From Halobacteriales archaeon QS_9_70_65 (GTDB lineage: Archaea; Halobacteriota; Halobacteria; Halobacteriales; Haloarculaceae), in the NCBI GenBank assembly GCA_003023535.1, contig PXSC01000079.1, forward strand, positions 1 to 7,969: DNA of 7,969 bases, written 5' to 3'. Shown in pieces: positions 1-5,616 of this stretch (the stretch's first letter is position 1; each line of letters begins with the position of its first letter). The translations under genes were made by a program, and so were the position numbers. The notes beneath the pieces were generated by a model that saw only the letters and a program-made list of their open reading frames with translations, was not told the DNA's origin and ran no database searches.

Positions 1-232
1 GGTCGTCATGACCACACAGAACCACGGCTACACCGTCGCCGACCCCGGCGACCTCGAGGTGACCCAGATCAACGTCAACGACGACACCCCCGAGGGCCTG
101 GAGAGCGACGACCTCGGCGTCATCACCCGCCAGTACCACCCCGAGGCCAACCCCGGCCCCCACGACACGCTCGACTTCTTCGACGACGTCGTCGGGATGG
201 TCGAGGAGGCGCCGACGCCGAACGCCGACTGA
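1..232 (+). CDS. carA: Carbamoyl-phosphate synthase small subunit, C-terminal end (second copy, cut by window edge)
   Basis: The reading frame is open from the first complete codon (base 2) to TGA at 230-232 and encodes the last 76 residues of a CarA protein. It carries the class I glutamine amidotransferase His-Pro-Glu motif ([13 protein letters not shown]). It matches residues 279-354 of the complete carA at 2385-3449 with one amino-acid change (Asp for Glu in the segment LESDDLG). I count five base differences in 232, four of them silent. The start lies outside the window, so this may be a full second carA or only a duplicated 3' end; the window cannot decide. The internal ATG at base 8 is a normal internal Met, not a start. 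A GNAT gene follows after 54 bases, as it does for the other copy. Confidence 0.85.
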   Translation, partial: VVMTTQNHGYTVADPGDLEVTQINVNDDTPEGLESDDLGVITRQYHPEANPGPHDTLDFFDDVVGMVEEAPTPNAD

Positions 233-905
233 CACGCCCTGTCACGCCGCCGGCAATCCTTTCATCCAGGCCCCGTCACCGCCGACATGGCGCTGTTCCC
301 GCGTGCCGCCGAGAGCCCCCGCCTGCGGTACGAACTGGTCCACCCGGAGTCGTTCGACCCCTACGAGATGTACGAACACGCCCGCGAGGGCGCCCCCGAC
401 ATCGAGGAGATAACCACCTGGATGACGTGGAATCCCCATGCTCACCCGAAGGAGACGGCGGAGTTCGTCGACTTCGTCGGCGAGGAGTTCGACGACGACG
501 AGGACGTCACCTTCGCGATTTACCCACGGGACGGCGAGGACGGCGCTGGCGAGTTCGCCGGGGGCTGCAGGCTCTCCGTCGACTGGGACCGCCGCCGCGC
601 CGGGTTGGGCGTCTGGCTCCGGAAGCCGTTCTGGGGCCGCGGCTACTCCGGCGAGCGCGCCCGGACGCTGGCGGCGCTGGCGTTCGACGTCCTCGATCTG
701 GAGGTCGTCTGCGTCACCCACGACCCGGACAACGAGAAGTCCGGCCGCGCCATCGAGAAGTACGTCGAGTCGCTGGGCGGCCGGAGGGAGGGAACGGTCC
801 GCAACGGGGTCGTCGTCGGCGGCGAACCGCGGGACACGGTCCGCTACTCGGTCACGAGCGAGGAGTGGCAGGAAGCGACCGGCGGCGAGTACGACGCCGA
901 CTTCG
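1..905 (+). repeat. Left arm of a large inverted duplication (carA 3' end + GNAT gene)
   Basis: This segment matches the reverse complement of 1712-2616 base for base in register, with no insertion or deletion: base 1 pairs with 2616, the GNAT start at 287 with 2330, and 905 with 1712. Similarity stops sharply after the codons for ADF near the GNAT C-terminus. Divergence is uneven: about 2% in the carA part, about 5% in the last 330 bases, and more in between. The left limit is the window edge, so the true arm may be longer. Confidence 0.9.
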
Positions 906-919
906 AGTTCGGGCGGTGA
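287..919 (+). CDS. GNAT-family N-acetyltransferase, RimJ/RimL-like (left copy)
   Basis: A 210-residue protein of the Acetyltransf_3 (RimJ/RimL) type, expected to move an acetyl group from acetyl-CoA to a protein N-terminus or small amine; the acceptor cannot be read from sequence. The acetyl-CoA loop is seen at residues 115-121 (FWGRGYS), preceded by the strand LGVWLRKP and followed by helix RARTLAALAFDVL. The family's C-terminal signature DPDNEKSGRAIEKY lies at 146-159. No signal peptide or membrane segment is visible, so it is cytoplasmic. ATG at 287 is chosen because homology with the second copy starts there and a weak A/T box (CCTTTCAT, 258-265) lies 22-29 bases upstream. It matches the copy at 1689-2330 at 188 of the first 206 residues; 16 of the 18 changes fall between residues 22 and 111. 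Its tail, EFGR, differs from the other copy's. Confidence 0.88.
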   Translation: MALFPRAAESPRLRYELVHPESFDPYEMYEHAREGAPDIEEITTWMTWNPHAHPKETAEFVDFVGEEFDDDEDVTFAIYPRDGEDGAGEFAGGCRLSVDWDRRRAGLGVWLRKPFWGRGYSGERARTLAALAFDVLDLEVVCVTHDPDNEKSGRAIEKYVESLGGRREGTVRNGVVVGGEPRDTVRYSVTSEEWQEATGGEYDADFEFGR

Positions 920-970
920 CCCGCGGGTGTCGCCCGTCGTCTCGACGGGACGGTTCGGGGTCGCCGACCC
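919..970. repeat. Palindrome and two three-base-loop hairpins just after the left GNAT gene
   Basis: Starting at the stop codon there are three perfect inverted repeats: ACCCGCGGGT (919-928), CCCGTCG-TCT-CGACGGG (933-949) and GGGTC-GCC-GACCC (958-970). Their position suggests RNA folding at the transcript end. There is no T-tract, which archaeal terminators normally need, so I do not call a terminator. The right GNAT copy lacks this sequence downstream. Confidence 0.5.
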
Positions 971-1081
971 GTCATCCCGCCGGCTGTAACTGCGTGAAAA
1001 TCCGATTCGAGGCATCCGCAGTAGTCGTTCGATAAAAGCCGTTTACGGCACCGAGGTTCGGATACTGATTGCTGGAACTGT

Positions 1082-1113
1082 GTACCGGTACGACCGCACG
1101 ACGGCGTGCGGTC
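1082..1113. repeat. Palindrome followed by an 8-bp hairpin
   Basis: A perfect 10-base palindrome GTACCGGTAC (1082-1091) abuts a perfect hairpin: GACCGCAC (1092-1099), loop GACGGC, GTGCGGTC (1106-1113). It lies in the non-coding spacer. Function unknown; a protein-binding site or a structured RNA are both possible. Confidence 0.5.
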
Positions 1114-1268
1114 ATCCGATAATGACGTACAGTGACCACTGAGGGTGCCGTAGAACTATTCAGGGGGTACTGGTTTCATCTGGACCCCGGTGAATCGGTC
1201 GGGAGGTAGACGTGCGAACTGACCGAAGTAGGTGACTAACCATATCCATCGGTGCCGATGGGGGGAAT

Positions 1269-1415
1269 ATGGCGGTTCAAACGACGATAGGGTGGTCGCT
1301 CATCACATCTGGCATCGTAACGCTTCTACTCGCGTATCTGCCGTTTCCGTCCGTCTATTGAGGTGTCGGTCTCCTCGTCGTCGGTATCCTCATCTTCGTT
1401 ACTCGACGGCGCTGA
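1269..1415 (+). pseudogene. Small two-helix membrane protein, interrupted by in-frame TGA
   Basis: From ATG at 1269 the frame encodes 30 residues starting MAVQTTIGW and ending PFPSVY, then TGA at 1359-1361. Read past that stop, the same frame continues for 17 residues (GVGLLVVGILIFVTRRR) to TGA at 1413. The whole is a 48-codon protein with two hydrophobic helices (about residues 8-25 and 32-43), a Pro-containing turn between them and a basic C-terminus, the usual layout of small archaeal membrane proteins. TGA could come from a Trp TGG by one base change, giving SVYWGVG. An A/T-rich box (CCATATCC, 1240-1247) lies 22-29 bases upstream, so the start looks genuine. I do not recognise a named family. 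Alternatives are a functional 30-residue single-helix protein, or chance; the continuation of hydrophobic and then basic residues in frame argues for a broken gene. Confidence 0.5.
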
Positions 1416-1517
1416 CAGTGGTCAATAGGTCGTCTGTACTGACCGATTCAGCATAGCGGAATACAGGGTATGTGAACCGTCGTGTAACACCCTCACTACG
1501 AGACAGTTACGGGCGGC

Positions 1518-1564
1518 CGCTGTGTGGGCTCTATCCGAGCGGAGCGAGGATATCTCACACAGCG
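1518..1564. repeat. Nested inverted repeat (cruciform-like)
   Basis: The outer arms CGCTGTGTG (1518-1526) and CACACAGCG (1556-1564) are perfect 9-base complements. Inside them TATCC (1532-1536) pairs with GGATA (1548-1552) around GAGCGGAGCGA. It sits in the spacer between the inverted duplication arms and may mark an old recombination or mobile-element boundary; its role is unknown. Confidence 0.5.
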
Positions 1565-1652
1565 CGGTCCGCCAGCCGGCCGAGGGCTTTCGAGGTCCGT
1601 ACGTCGAGTCAATGCTCACTCGGACGTTCGTTCTATACGCACCCTCAGCGAA

Positions 1653-1678
1653 CCGGGTCGCGGGCTACGTAGACCCGG
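1653..1678. repeat. Inverted repeat 3' of the right GNAT gene
   Basis: CCGGGTC (1653-1659) pairs with GACCCGG (1672-1678) across a 12-base loop. It starts 11 bases beyond the stop codon of the minus-strand GNAT gene, so it could fold at the end of that transcript. No T-run accompanies it. Confidence 0.4.
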
Positions 1679-1688
1679 GGAGTCCACC

Positions 1689-2330
1689 CTACCAGCCGAC
1701 CCCGTTCCACTTGAAGTCGGCGTCGTACTCGCCGCCGGTCGCTTCCTGCCACCCCTCGCTCGTAACGGAGTAGCGAACCGTGTCCCGCGGCTCGCCGCCG
1801 ACGACGACCCCGTTGCGGACCGTTCCCTCCCTCCGACCGCCCAGCGACTCGACGTACTTCTCGATGGCGCGGCCGGACTTCTCGTTGTCCGGGTCGTGGG
1901 TGACACAGACCACCCCGAGGTCGAGGACGTCGAACGCCAGTGCCGCCAGCGTCCGGGCGCGCTCGCCGGAGTAGCCGCGGCCCCAGAACGGCTTGCGGAA
2001 CCAGACGCCCAGCTCGGCGCGGCGGCGGTCCCAGTCGACGGAGAGCCCGCAGGTGCCGGCGAACTCGCCGGCGCCGTCCTCGCCGTCGCGGGGGTAGATC
2101 GCGAAGGTGACGCCCTCGTCGTCGTCGAACTGCTCGCCGACGAAGGCGACGAAGTTCGCGGTCTCCTTCGGGTGGGCGTGGGGGTCCCACGTCATGCACG
2201 CGGTTACTTCGTCGATGCCGGGAGCGCCCTGGCGGGCGTGTTCGTACATCTCGTAGGGGTCGAACGCCTCCGGGTGGACGAGTTCGTACCGCAGGCGGGG
2301 GCTCTCGGCGGCACGCGGAAACAGCGCCAT
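1689..2330 (-). CDS. GNAT-family N-acetyltransferase, RimJ/RimL-like (right copy)
   Basis: A 213-residue paralogue of the gene at 287-919, same family and probable cytoplasmic acetyltransferase role. The acetyl-CoA loop (FWGRGYS, residues 115-121) and the signature DPDNEKSGRAIEKY (146-159) are intact and identical. Replacements cluster in residues 22-111, the N-terminal part that usually shapes the acceptor site (for example Trp45 to Cys, Glu59 to Asn, Asp62 to Ala, Leu111 to Phe), so the two copies may differ in substrate; that is inference. The C-terminus KWNGVGW replaces EFGR, because the duplication ends at codon 206. It lies 54 bases downstream of carA on the same strand and could be read through from it, though a weak A/T box sits at 2352-2359. 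The stop is TAG at 1689-1691. Confidence 0.88.
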   Translation of the reverse strand: MALFPRAAESPRLRYELVHPEAFDPYEMYEHARQGAPGIDEVTACMTWDPHAHPKETANFVAFVGEQFDDDEGVTFAIYPRDGEDGAGEFAGTCGLSVDWDRRRAELGVWFRKPFWGRGYSGERARTLAALAFDVLDLGVVCVTHDPDNEKSGRAIEKYVESLGGRREGTVRNGVVVGGEPRDTVRYSVTSEGWQEATGGEYDADFKWNGVGW

Positions 2331-2616
2331 GCCGGCGGTGACGGGGCCTCGATCAAAGGGTTGCCGGTGGCGTGACAGCGGTTGTCAGTCGGCGTTCGGC
2401 GTCGGCGCCTCCTCGACCATTCCGACGACGTCGTCGAAGAAGTCGAGCGTGTCGTGGGGGCCGGGGTTGGCCTCGGGGTGGTACTGGCGGGTGATGACGC
2501 CGAGTTCGTCGCTCTCCAGGCCTTCGGGGGTGTCGTCGTTGACGTTGATCTGGGTCACCTCGAGGTCACCGGGGTCGGCGACGGTGTAGCCGTGGTTCTG
2601 GGTGGTCATGACGACC
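1712..2616 (-). repeat. Right arm of the inverted duplication
   Basis: This is the reverse complement of bases 1-905 without indels, holding the whole conserved part of the GNAT gene, the 54-base intergenic region and the last 76 codons of carA. In this arm carA continues to a complete gene. The spacer between the arms is 806 bases. Confidence 0.9.
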
Positions 2617-3449
2617 CGTCCGGAGCGGAGGTCCCGGACGGGCTGGTTGACGCCGCGGTGGCCGAACTCCATCTTCTCGGTCTCGCCGCCGAGGGCGTCC
2701 GCGATGACCTGCTGGCCGAGACAGATGCCGGCCATCGGCACCTCGCCGACGTACTCGTCGACGAGGGCGGCGGCGGCTTCGAAGTTCTTCGGATCGCCGG
2801 GGCCGTTGGAGACGAACAGTACGTCGGGGTCGACGGCCTCGACGTCGGCGGCCGTCGCGTCGTAGGGCAGCACCTCGACGACGGCGTCCCGTTCGAGCAG
2901 GGAGTCGGCGATGGAGCCCTTGGCGCCGCAGTCGACCAGCGCGACCGTCGGGCCGTCGCCGTCGGGGTTGTGGGTGCGGGGTTCGGCGGCGCTGACCTGC
3001 GCGCCGATGTCGGTGTGGTCGCTCATCGCGACGCAGCGCTCGAGTTCGGTTTCGGCGGCCTCGGGGGTGGCGTCCGGGCCGGCGGCGATGCCGCACTGCA
3101 TGGCCCCCTGCTCGCGGATGCCGGTCACCAGGTCGCGGGTGTCGAGATGATCGACGGCGGGGACGTCCTCGCTTTCGAGCCAGGCGGCGACGTCCTCGGT
3201 GAACTCCCGGGCGACGGCGGCCCGCGGGTGGACGCGGTCGGACTCGAAGCGCGCCTCCCGGACGCCGTAGTTGCCGACGAGCGGGTACGAGAAGGTGAGC
3301 ACCTGCTCCTCGTAGCTGGGGTCGGTGAGCGACTCCTCGTAGCCGGTGTAGGCGGTCGTGAACACGAGTTCCCCGCGGCTGCGGCCGGGGGCGCGGCTGC
3401 GGGCCTCGACGACCCGGCCGTCCTCCAGCGCGATGTAGGCCTCCGTCAT
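2385..3449 (-). CDS. carA: Carbamoyl-phosphate synthase small (glutaminase) subunit
   Basis: A complete 354-residue CarA. It hydrolyses glutamine and passes ammonia to the large subunit CarB to make carbamoyl phosphate for arginine and pyrimidine synthesis, in the cytoplasm. The N-terminal small-chain domain (about 1-150) has the family strings TGYEESLTDPSY and YPLVGNYGV. The class I amidotransferase domain (about 167-345) shows NGPGDP (215-220), the nucleophile Cys243 in GICLGQQ, and His324/Glu326 in [10 protein letters not shown]. The frame stays open upstream to a TTG at 3476, but I choose ATG at 3449: the protein then begins MTEAYIALEDG, the usual CarA start, and an A/T box (TTATTT, 3475-3480) lies 26-31 bases upstream as for leaderless genes. 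carB does not follow; a GNAT gene does. Divergent from an Lrp-type regulator, which may control it. Confidence 0.97.
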   Translation of the reverse strand: MTEAYIALEDGRVVEARSRAPGRSRGELVFTTAYTGYEESLTDPSYEEQVLTFSYPLVGNYGVREARFESDRVHPRAAVAREFTEDVAAWLESEDVPAVDHLDTRDLVTGIREQGAMQCGIAAGPDATPEAAETELERCVAMSDHTDIGAQVSAAEPRTHNPDGDGPTVALVDCGAKGSIADSLLERDAVVEVLPYDATAADVEAVDPDVLFVSNGPGDPKNFEAAAALVDEYVGEVPMAGICLGQQVIADALGGETEKMEFGHRGVNQPVRDLRSGRVVMTTQNHGYTVADPGDLEVTQINVNDDTPEGLESDELGVITRQYHPEANPGPHDTLDFFDDVVGMVEEAPTPNAD

Positions 3450-3474
3450 TACGAAACACGTACGATGCATAGTC

Positions 3475-3480
3475 AAATAA
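3475..3480 (-). promoter_or_regulatory. Probable TATA box of carA
   Basis: Read on the minus strand the sequence is TTATTT, 26-31 bases before the ATG at 3449. This is the spacing expected for an archaeal TATA box of a leaderless transcript, and it supports that start over the in-frame TTG further upstream. Confidence 0.6.
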
Positions 3481-3500
3481 CCCTTGTGTTCGAAGCGGAG

Positions 3501-3515
3501 TTACGAAATTCGTAA
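3501..3515. promoter_or_regulatory. Perfect palindrome in the carA/Lrp divergent promoter, candidate operator
   Basis: TTACGAA-A-TTCGTAA is a perfect 7+1+7 inverted repeat. It lies about 20 bases upstream of the carA TATA box and 37-51 bases upstream of the regulator's ATG. The eight bases TTACGAAA recur at 3449-3456, overlapping the carA start. Lrp/AsnC dimers bind short A/T-rich palindromes of this kind and commonly regulate their own and neighbouring genes, so the adjacent regulator is the natural candidate ligand; binding is inferred. Confidence 0.6.
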
Positions 3516-3551
3516 TCGGTAAGTGCCGGCGGGTCGAACCGTCACACCTCG

Positions 3552-3965
3552 ATGGACGACCTGGACCGGGAGATACTGACCATCCTCCGGCGGGACTCGC
3601 GGACGCCGTACACCGAAATCGCCGACCACGTCGGCACCTCGGAGGGGACGGTCCGCAACCGGGTCGAACGGCTCGTCGACGAGGGGATAATCGAGCGGTT
3701 CACCGTCGCCACCCGGACGGGCAACGTCAAGGCGATGGTCGAGATCGGCGTCGCCGTCGACGTCGACACCGACGACATCTCCGGGCGGATGGCCGACTGG
3801 TCGGGGGTCGACTTCGTCTGGCAGGTCTCCGGCGAGGAAGACGTCGTCGCCGTCGCCGACACGGCCGACACCGGCACGCTCAACGAGATGATCACCCGCG
3901 CCCGGGAACTCGACGAGGTCGTCAGCACGAAGACGCGGCTCATCCTCGACGAGAAGCTGGGCTAG
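3552..3965 (+). CDS. Lrp/AsnC-family transcriptional regulator
   Basis: A 137-residue regulator with the normal two-part family layout. The N-terminal winged helix-turn-helix spans about residues 1-50: MDDLDREILTILRRDSRTPY, then TEIADHVGTSEGTVRNRVER with the recognition helix at about 28-40. A RAM effector-binding domain follows (about 65-135, with VEIGVAVDVD and the repeated beta-alpha-beta pattern). Such proteins act as dimers or octamers that sense amino acids or related metabolites and bind DNA. It diverges from carA across a 102-base gap containing a perfect palindrome, so control of carA and of itself by an amino-acid signal is plausible. I recall an Lrp homologue beside carAB in Halobacterium, but cannot confirm orthology here. 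ATG at 3552 begins right at the HTH domain; no clear TATA box is seen at the usual distance. Its stop codon overlaps that of the converging PHP gene. Confidence 0.93.
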   Translation: MDDLDREILTILRRDSRTPYTEIADHVGTSEGTVRNRVERLVDEGIIERFTVATRTGNVKAMVEIGVAVDVDTDDISGRMADWSGVDFVWQVSGEEDVVAVADTADTGTLNEMITRARELDEVVSTKTRLILDEKLG

Positions 3966-4582
3966 CCGGACTCCTCGCCCGGCGGGTCGCCGACCCCCGG
4001 CGTCGGCCCGTCGGGACTGTCGAGCTGTCGCTTGTGCTCGTGAATCCGCCGGTAGAGTCCCCGGAGCAGCCGGTAGGGGAGTCGGTCGTCGACGCGGGCG
4101 TCGACTCGGCCCTCCCGGATGGCGTCGGTGACCGCGGCGGGCGTCAGTTCTTCGGCGTCGACCTCCGTGTGGGCGCGGCCCACCTCGAAGGGGTAGTGGG
4201 CGTCGCTGCCGCCCTCGCCGAGGTCCCGGATGGTACTGTTCCGGTAGGGGTGTGCGAGCACCGCCGCACAGCCGCGGTCGTGGGCCAGCTCGACGGCCTC
4301 CTCGGGGGTCAACTCGCCGGGGTCGGTCTCGGCCGGCGGGTCCGGGCCGACGACGAGCAGGTGGCCCCGCGTCGTCGTTATCTCGTTGCCCGGCAGCGCC
4401 GTCGTGCCCAGCGAGTCCGGAAAGGCCGTGTAGTAGTCGTGGTTGGTCGTGGCGAGGCCGTCGAGGCCGCGGAGTCGCGCGACCGCCGCCAGCAGCCGGT
4501 AGCCGACGGGGTCGAAGCGGTCCCCCAACGCGCGACGGCCGTGGAAGAACCGCGTGTGGGTGTGCAGGTCGACGGCGTACAC
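3962..4582 (-). CDS. PHP-domain metal-dependent hydrolase, probably with a shortened core
   Basis: A 206-residue PHP-family protein; relatives are phosphoesterases using two or three metal ions. Visible metal ligands are His7 and His9 in DLHTHT, Asn47-His48-Asp49, Glu67 in PGNEITT, His74, His111 in VLAHPYR, and Asp127/His129 in GGSDAH. The odd point is that only 15 residues separate His111 from Asp127. In PHP proteins of this kind a strand-helix unit, often around an E-x-N-G-like motif, normally lies between them, so about 35-45 residues seem lost in frame between RNSTIRD and GGSDAH (bases about 4210-4225). Its activity is therefore doubtful. The start is GTG at 4582; the next residues YAVDLHTHT are the usual beginning, and an A/T box lies 24-36 bases upstream. 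Asn/Gly/Pro-rich C-terminal tail. The substrate is unknown. Confidence 0.85.
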   Translation of the reverse strand: MYAVDLHTHTRFFHGRRALGDRFDPVGYRLLAAVARLRGLDGLATTNHDYYTAFPDSLGTTALPGNEITTTRGHLLVVGPDPPAETDPGELTPEEAVELAHDRGCAAVLAHPYRNSTIRDLGEGGSDAHYPFEVGRAHTEVDAEELTPAAVTDAIREGRVDARVDDRLPYRLLRGLYRRIHEHKRQLDSPDGPTPGVGDPPGEESG

Positions 4583-4605
4583 GTCGGAATCGGGGACCGG
4601 AACAC

Positions 4606-4618
4606 CTTTTTATTTTTC
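4606..4618. promoter_or_regulatory. Shared A/T box between two divergent genes
   Basis: The only A/T-rich run in the 53-base gap is CTTTTTATTTTTC. On the plus strand it lies 18-30 bases before the lipid kinase ATG (4636). On the minus strand it lies 24-36 bases before the PHP GTG (4582). Both genes would be leaderless from the same TATA region, so transcription in the two directions may compete. Confidence 0.6.
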
Positions 4619-4635
4619 GACACGACCGATTCGGC

Positions 4636-5565
4636 ATGGAAGAGGCCGGAAGCGACGGCTCGCGACGGGTGGTGATCTGCAACCCCGTCAGCGGAAGCGA
4701 GGACCACGTCGATCACGTCCGCGAACTCGCCGACGCCCACGGGTTCGACTGCAGGGAAGCCGCCGAGGCGGGCGACGTCCCCCGGATGGCCGCCGAGGCC
4801 GCCACCGGTGGTGCGGAGTTCGTGGCGGCGGCGGGCGGGGACGGCACGCTCAACGAGGTGGTCAACGGGCTCTACGGCGCCGAGGCGCTCGGGGACGTGA
4901 CCGTCGGCGTCGTACCCGCCGGCACCGGCAACAACTTCGCCTCGAAACTCGGCGTCGAGAGCATCGACCACGCCTTCGAGGTGTTCGCGGACGGCGAGCG
5001 CCGGGAGGTCGACCTCGGGGTGGCCGCGGGGCGGGCGTTCGTCAACTCCTGTGTCGGCGGCATCACCGCCGAGGCCAGCGCCGAGACCACCCCCGAGAGC
5101 AAGCGGAACCTCGGCGTGATGGCTTACGTGCTGAACACGGTCAGGCAGGCCGTCGCCTACGAGGGCATCCCGCTGACCGTCGAGACGCGGGACGCCGACC
5201 CCCGGACCTGGAGCGGCGAGGCGGCGTTCGTCCTCGTGGGCAACGGTCGGCGCTTTCCCGTCGGGGGCGACGCCCAGGCCGACATGGAGGACGGCCTGCT
5301 CGAGGTGACCATCATCGAGGACGCGCCGGCCGTCGACGTCGTCGGCGAGGCGACCAGGGAGCGGCTCTTCGGGGATTCCGGCGACCACATCCACCGGCTC
5401 GTGACGCCGACGCTGACCGTCCGGTCGGCCGACGACGACCCCATCTCGTTCAGCCTCGACGGCGAAATGATAACGAGCCACGAGGCGGACGTCGAGGCGC
5501 TTCCCGGGCGGCTGACGATGCCGGTCGGGACGGCCTACGACCCGAACCCCGACGCCGGCGCGTAG
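4636..5565 (+). CDS. Diacylglycerol kinase-family lipid kinase (DAGK catalytic domain)
   Basis: A 309-residue protein of the DgkB/YegS/sphingosine-kinase superfamily, which transfers phosphate from ATP to a lipid or related hydroxyl group. Signature motifs in order: NPVSG (16-20), the nucleotide loop GGDGTLNEVVNG (67-78), PAGTGNNFA (94-102), NSCVGGITAE (137-146), ADMEDGLLEV (215-224) and SLDGE near the end (273-277). Length and motif order are normal for the family. No signal peptide or membrane helix is visible, so it is probably cytoplasmic and meets membrane lipid peripherally. In archaea the true acceptor is uncertain; an isoprenoid diether lipid is a reasonable guess given the isopentenyl-diphosphate isomerase-like gene next door. 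ATG at 4636 is chosen because of the upstream A/T box and because the first strand (RRVVICNPVSG) follows directly. The frame is open further upstream, but that extension is Arg/Pro-rich and not coding. Confidence 0.9.
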   Translation: MEEAGSDGSRRVVICNPVSGSEDHVDHVRELADAHGFDCREAAEAGDVPRMAAEAATGGAEFVAAAGGDGTLNEVVNGLYGAEALGDVTVGVVPAGTGNNFASKLGVESIDHAFEVFADGERREVDLGVAAGRAFVNSCVGGITAEASAETTPESKRNLGVMAYVLNTVRQAVAYEGIPLTVETRDADPRTWSGEAAFVLVGNGRRFPVGGDAQADMEDGLLEVTIIEDAPAVDVVGEATRERLFGDSGDHIHRLVTPTLTVRSADDDPISFSLDGEMITSHEADVEALPGRLTMPVGTAYDPNPDAGA

Positions 5566-5587
5566 CGTCCCGCCGGAGTCGAAGAGG

Positions 5588-5594
5588 CCTTAAC
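5588..5594 (+). promoter_or_regulatory. Probable TATA box of the Idi-like gene
   Basis: CCTTAAC lies 23-29 bases before the ATG at 5617, the leaderless spacing seen for other genes in this window. Confidence 0.45.
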
Positions 5595-5616
5595 AGCGGT
5601 CGTCGTTTTCTCGCAC

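Larger units (their letters stand above)
920..1711. other. Spacer between the inverted arms, no intact gene
   Basis: About 800 bases, visibly less GC-rich than the flanking genes in its middle part. I see no full-length gene on either strand. The open frames here have compositions unlike haloarchaeal proteins: few acidic residues, many Arg and Ser. It holds the broken small membrane-protein frame at 1269-1415, several palindromes (listed separately), an A/T box GATAAAA at 1031-1037 followed by the palindrome GCCGT-TT-ACGGC (1038-1049), and nothing recognisable as a transposase or integrase. It may be decayed foreign DNA, but no family name can be given. Confidence 0.6.

Noticed and set aside
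1232..1456. 74-codon open frame in the spacer
   Set aside because: Its translation has no domain-like pattern or acidic bias. The other frame from 1269 gives a sensible hydrophobic protein instead.
1653..1678. Intrinsic terminator for the right GNAT gene
   Set aside because: There is a good stem but no T-tract, which is the main element of archaeal termination; kept only as an inverted repeat.
1524..2375. Open frame opposite the right GNAT gene (and its counterpart at 242-1015)
   Set aside because: Both are antisense shadows of the duplicated GNAT genes; they resemble each other only because the arms are repeats.
1..2616. Composite transposon with inverted insertion sequences
   Set aside because: The arms hold chromosomal genes (carA end, GNAT) with no transposase or terminal repeats, and the spacer carries no recognisable cargo gene.
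3450..3476. Upstream TTG start for carA, adding nine residues
   Set aside because: The extension includes the bases of the promoter region and is not part of the usual CarA N-terminus; ATG at 3449 fits the TATA distance.
2382..3515. Long plus-strand open frame opposite carA
   Set aside because: It is an antisense shadow caused by high GC at third codon positions; the minus-strand CarA motifs are unmistakable.
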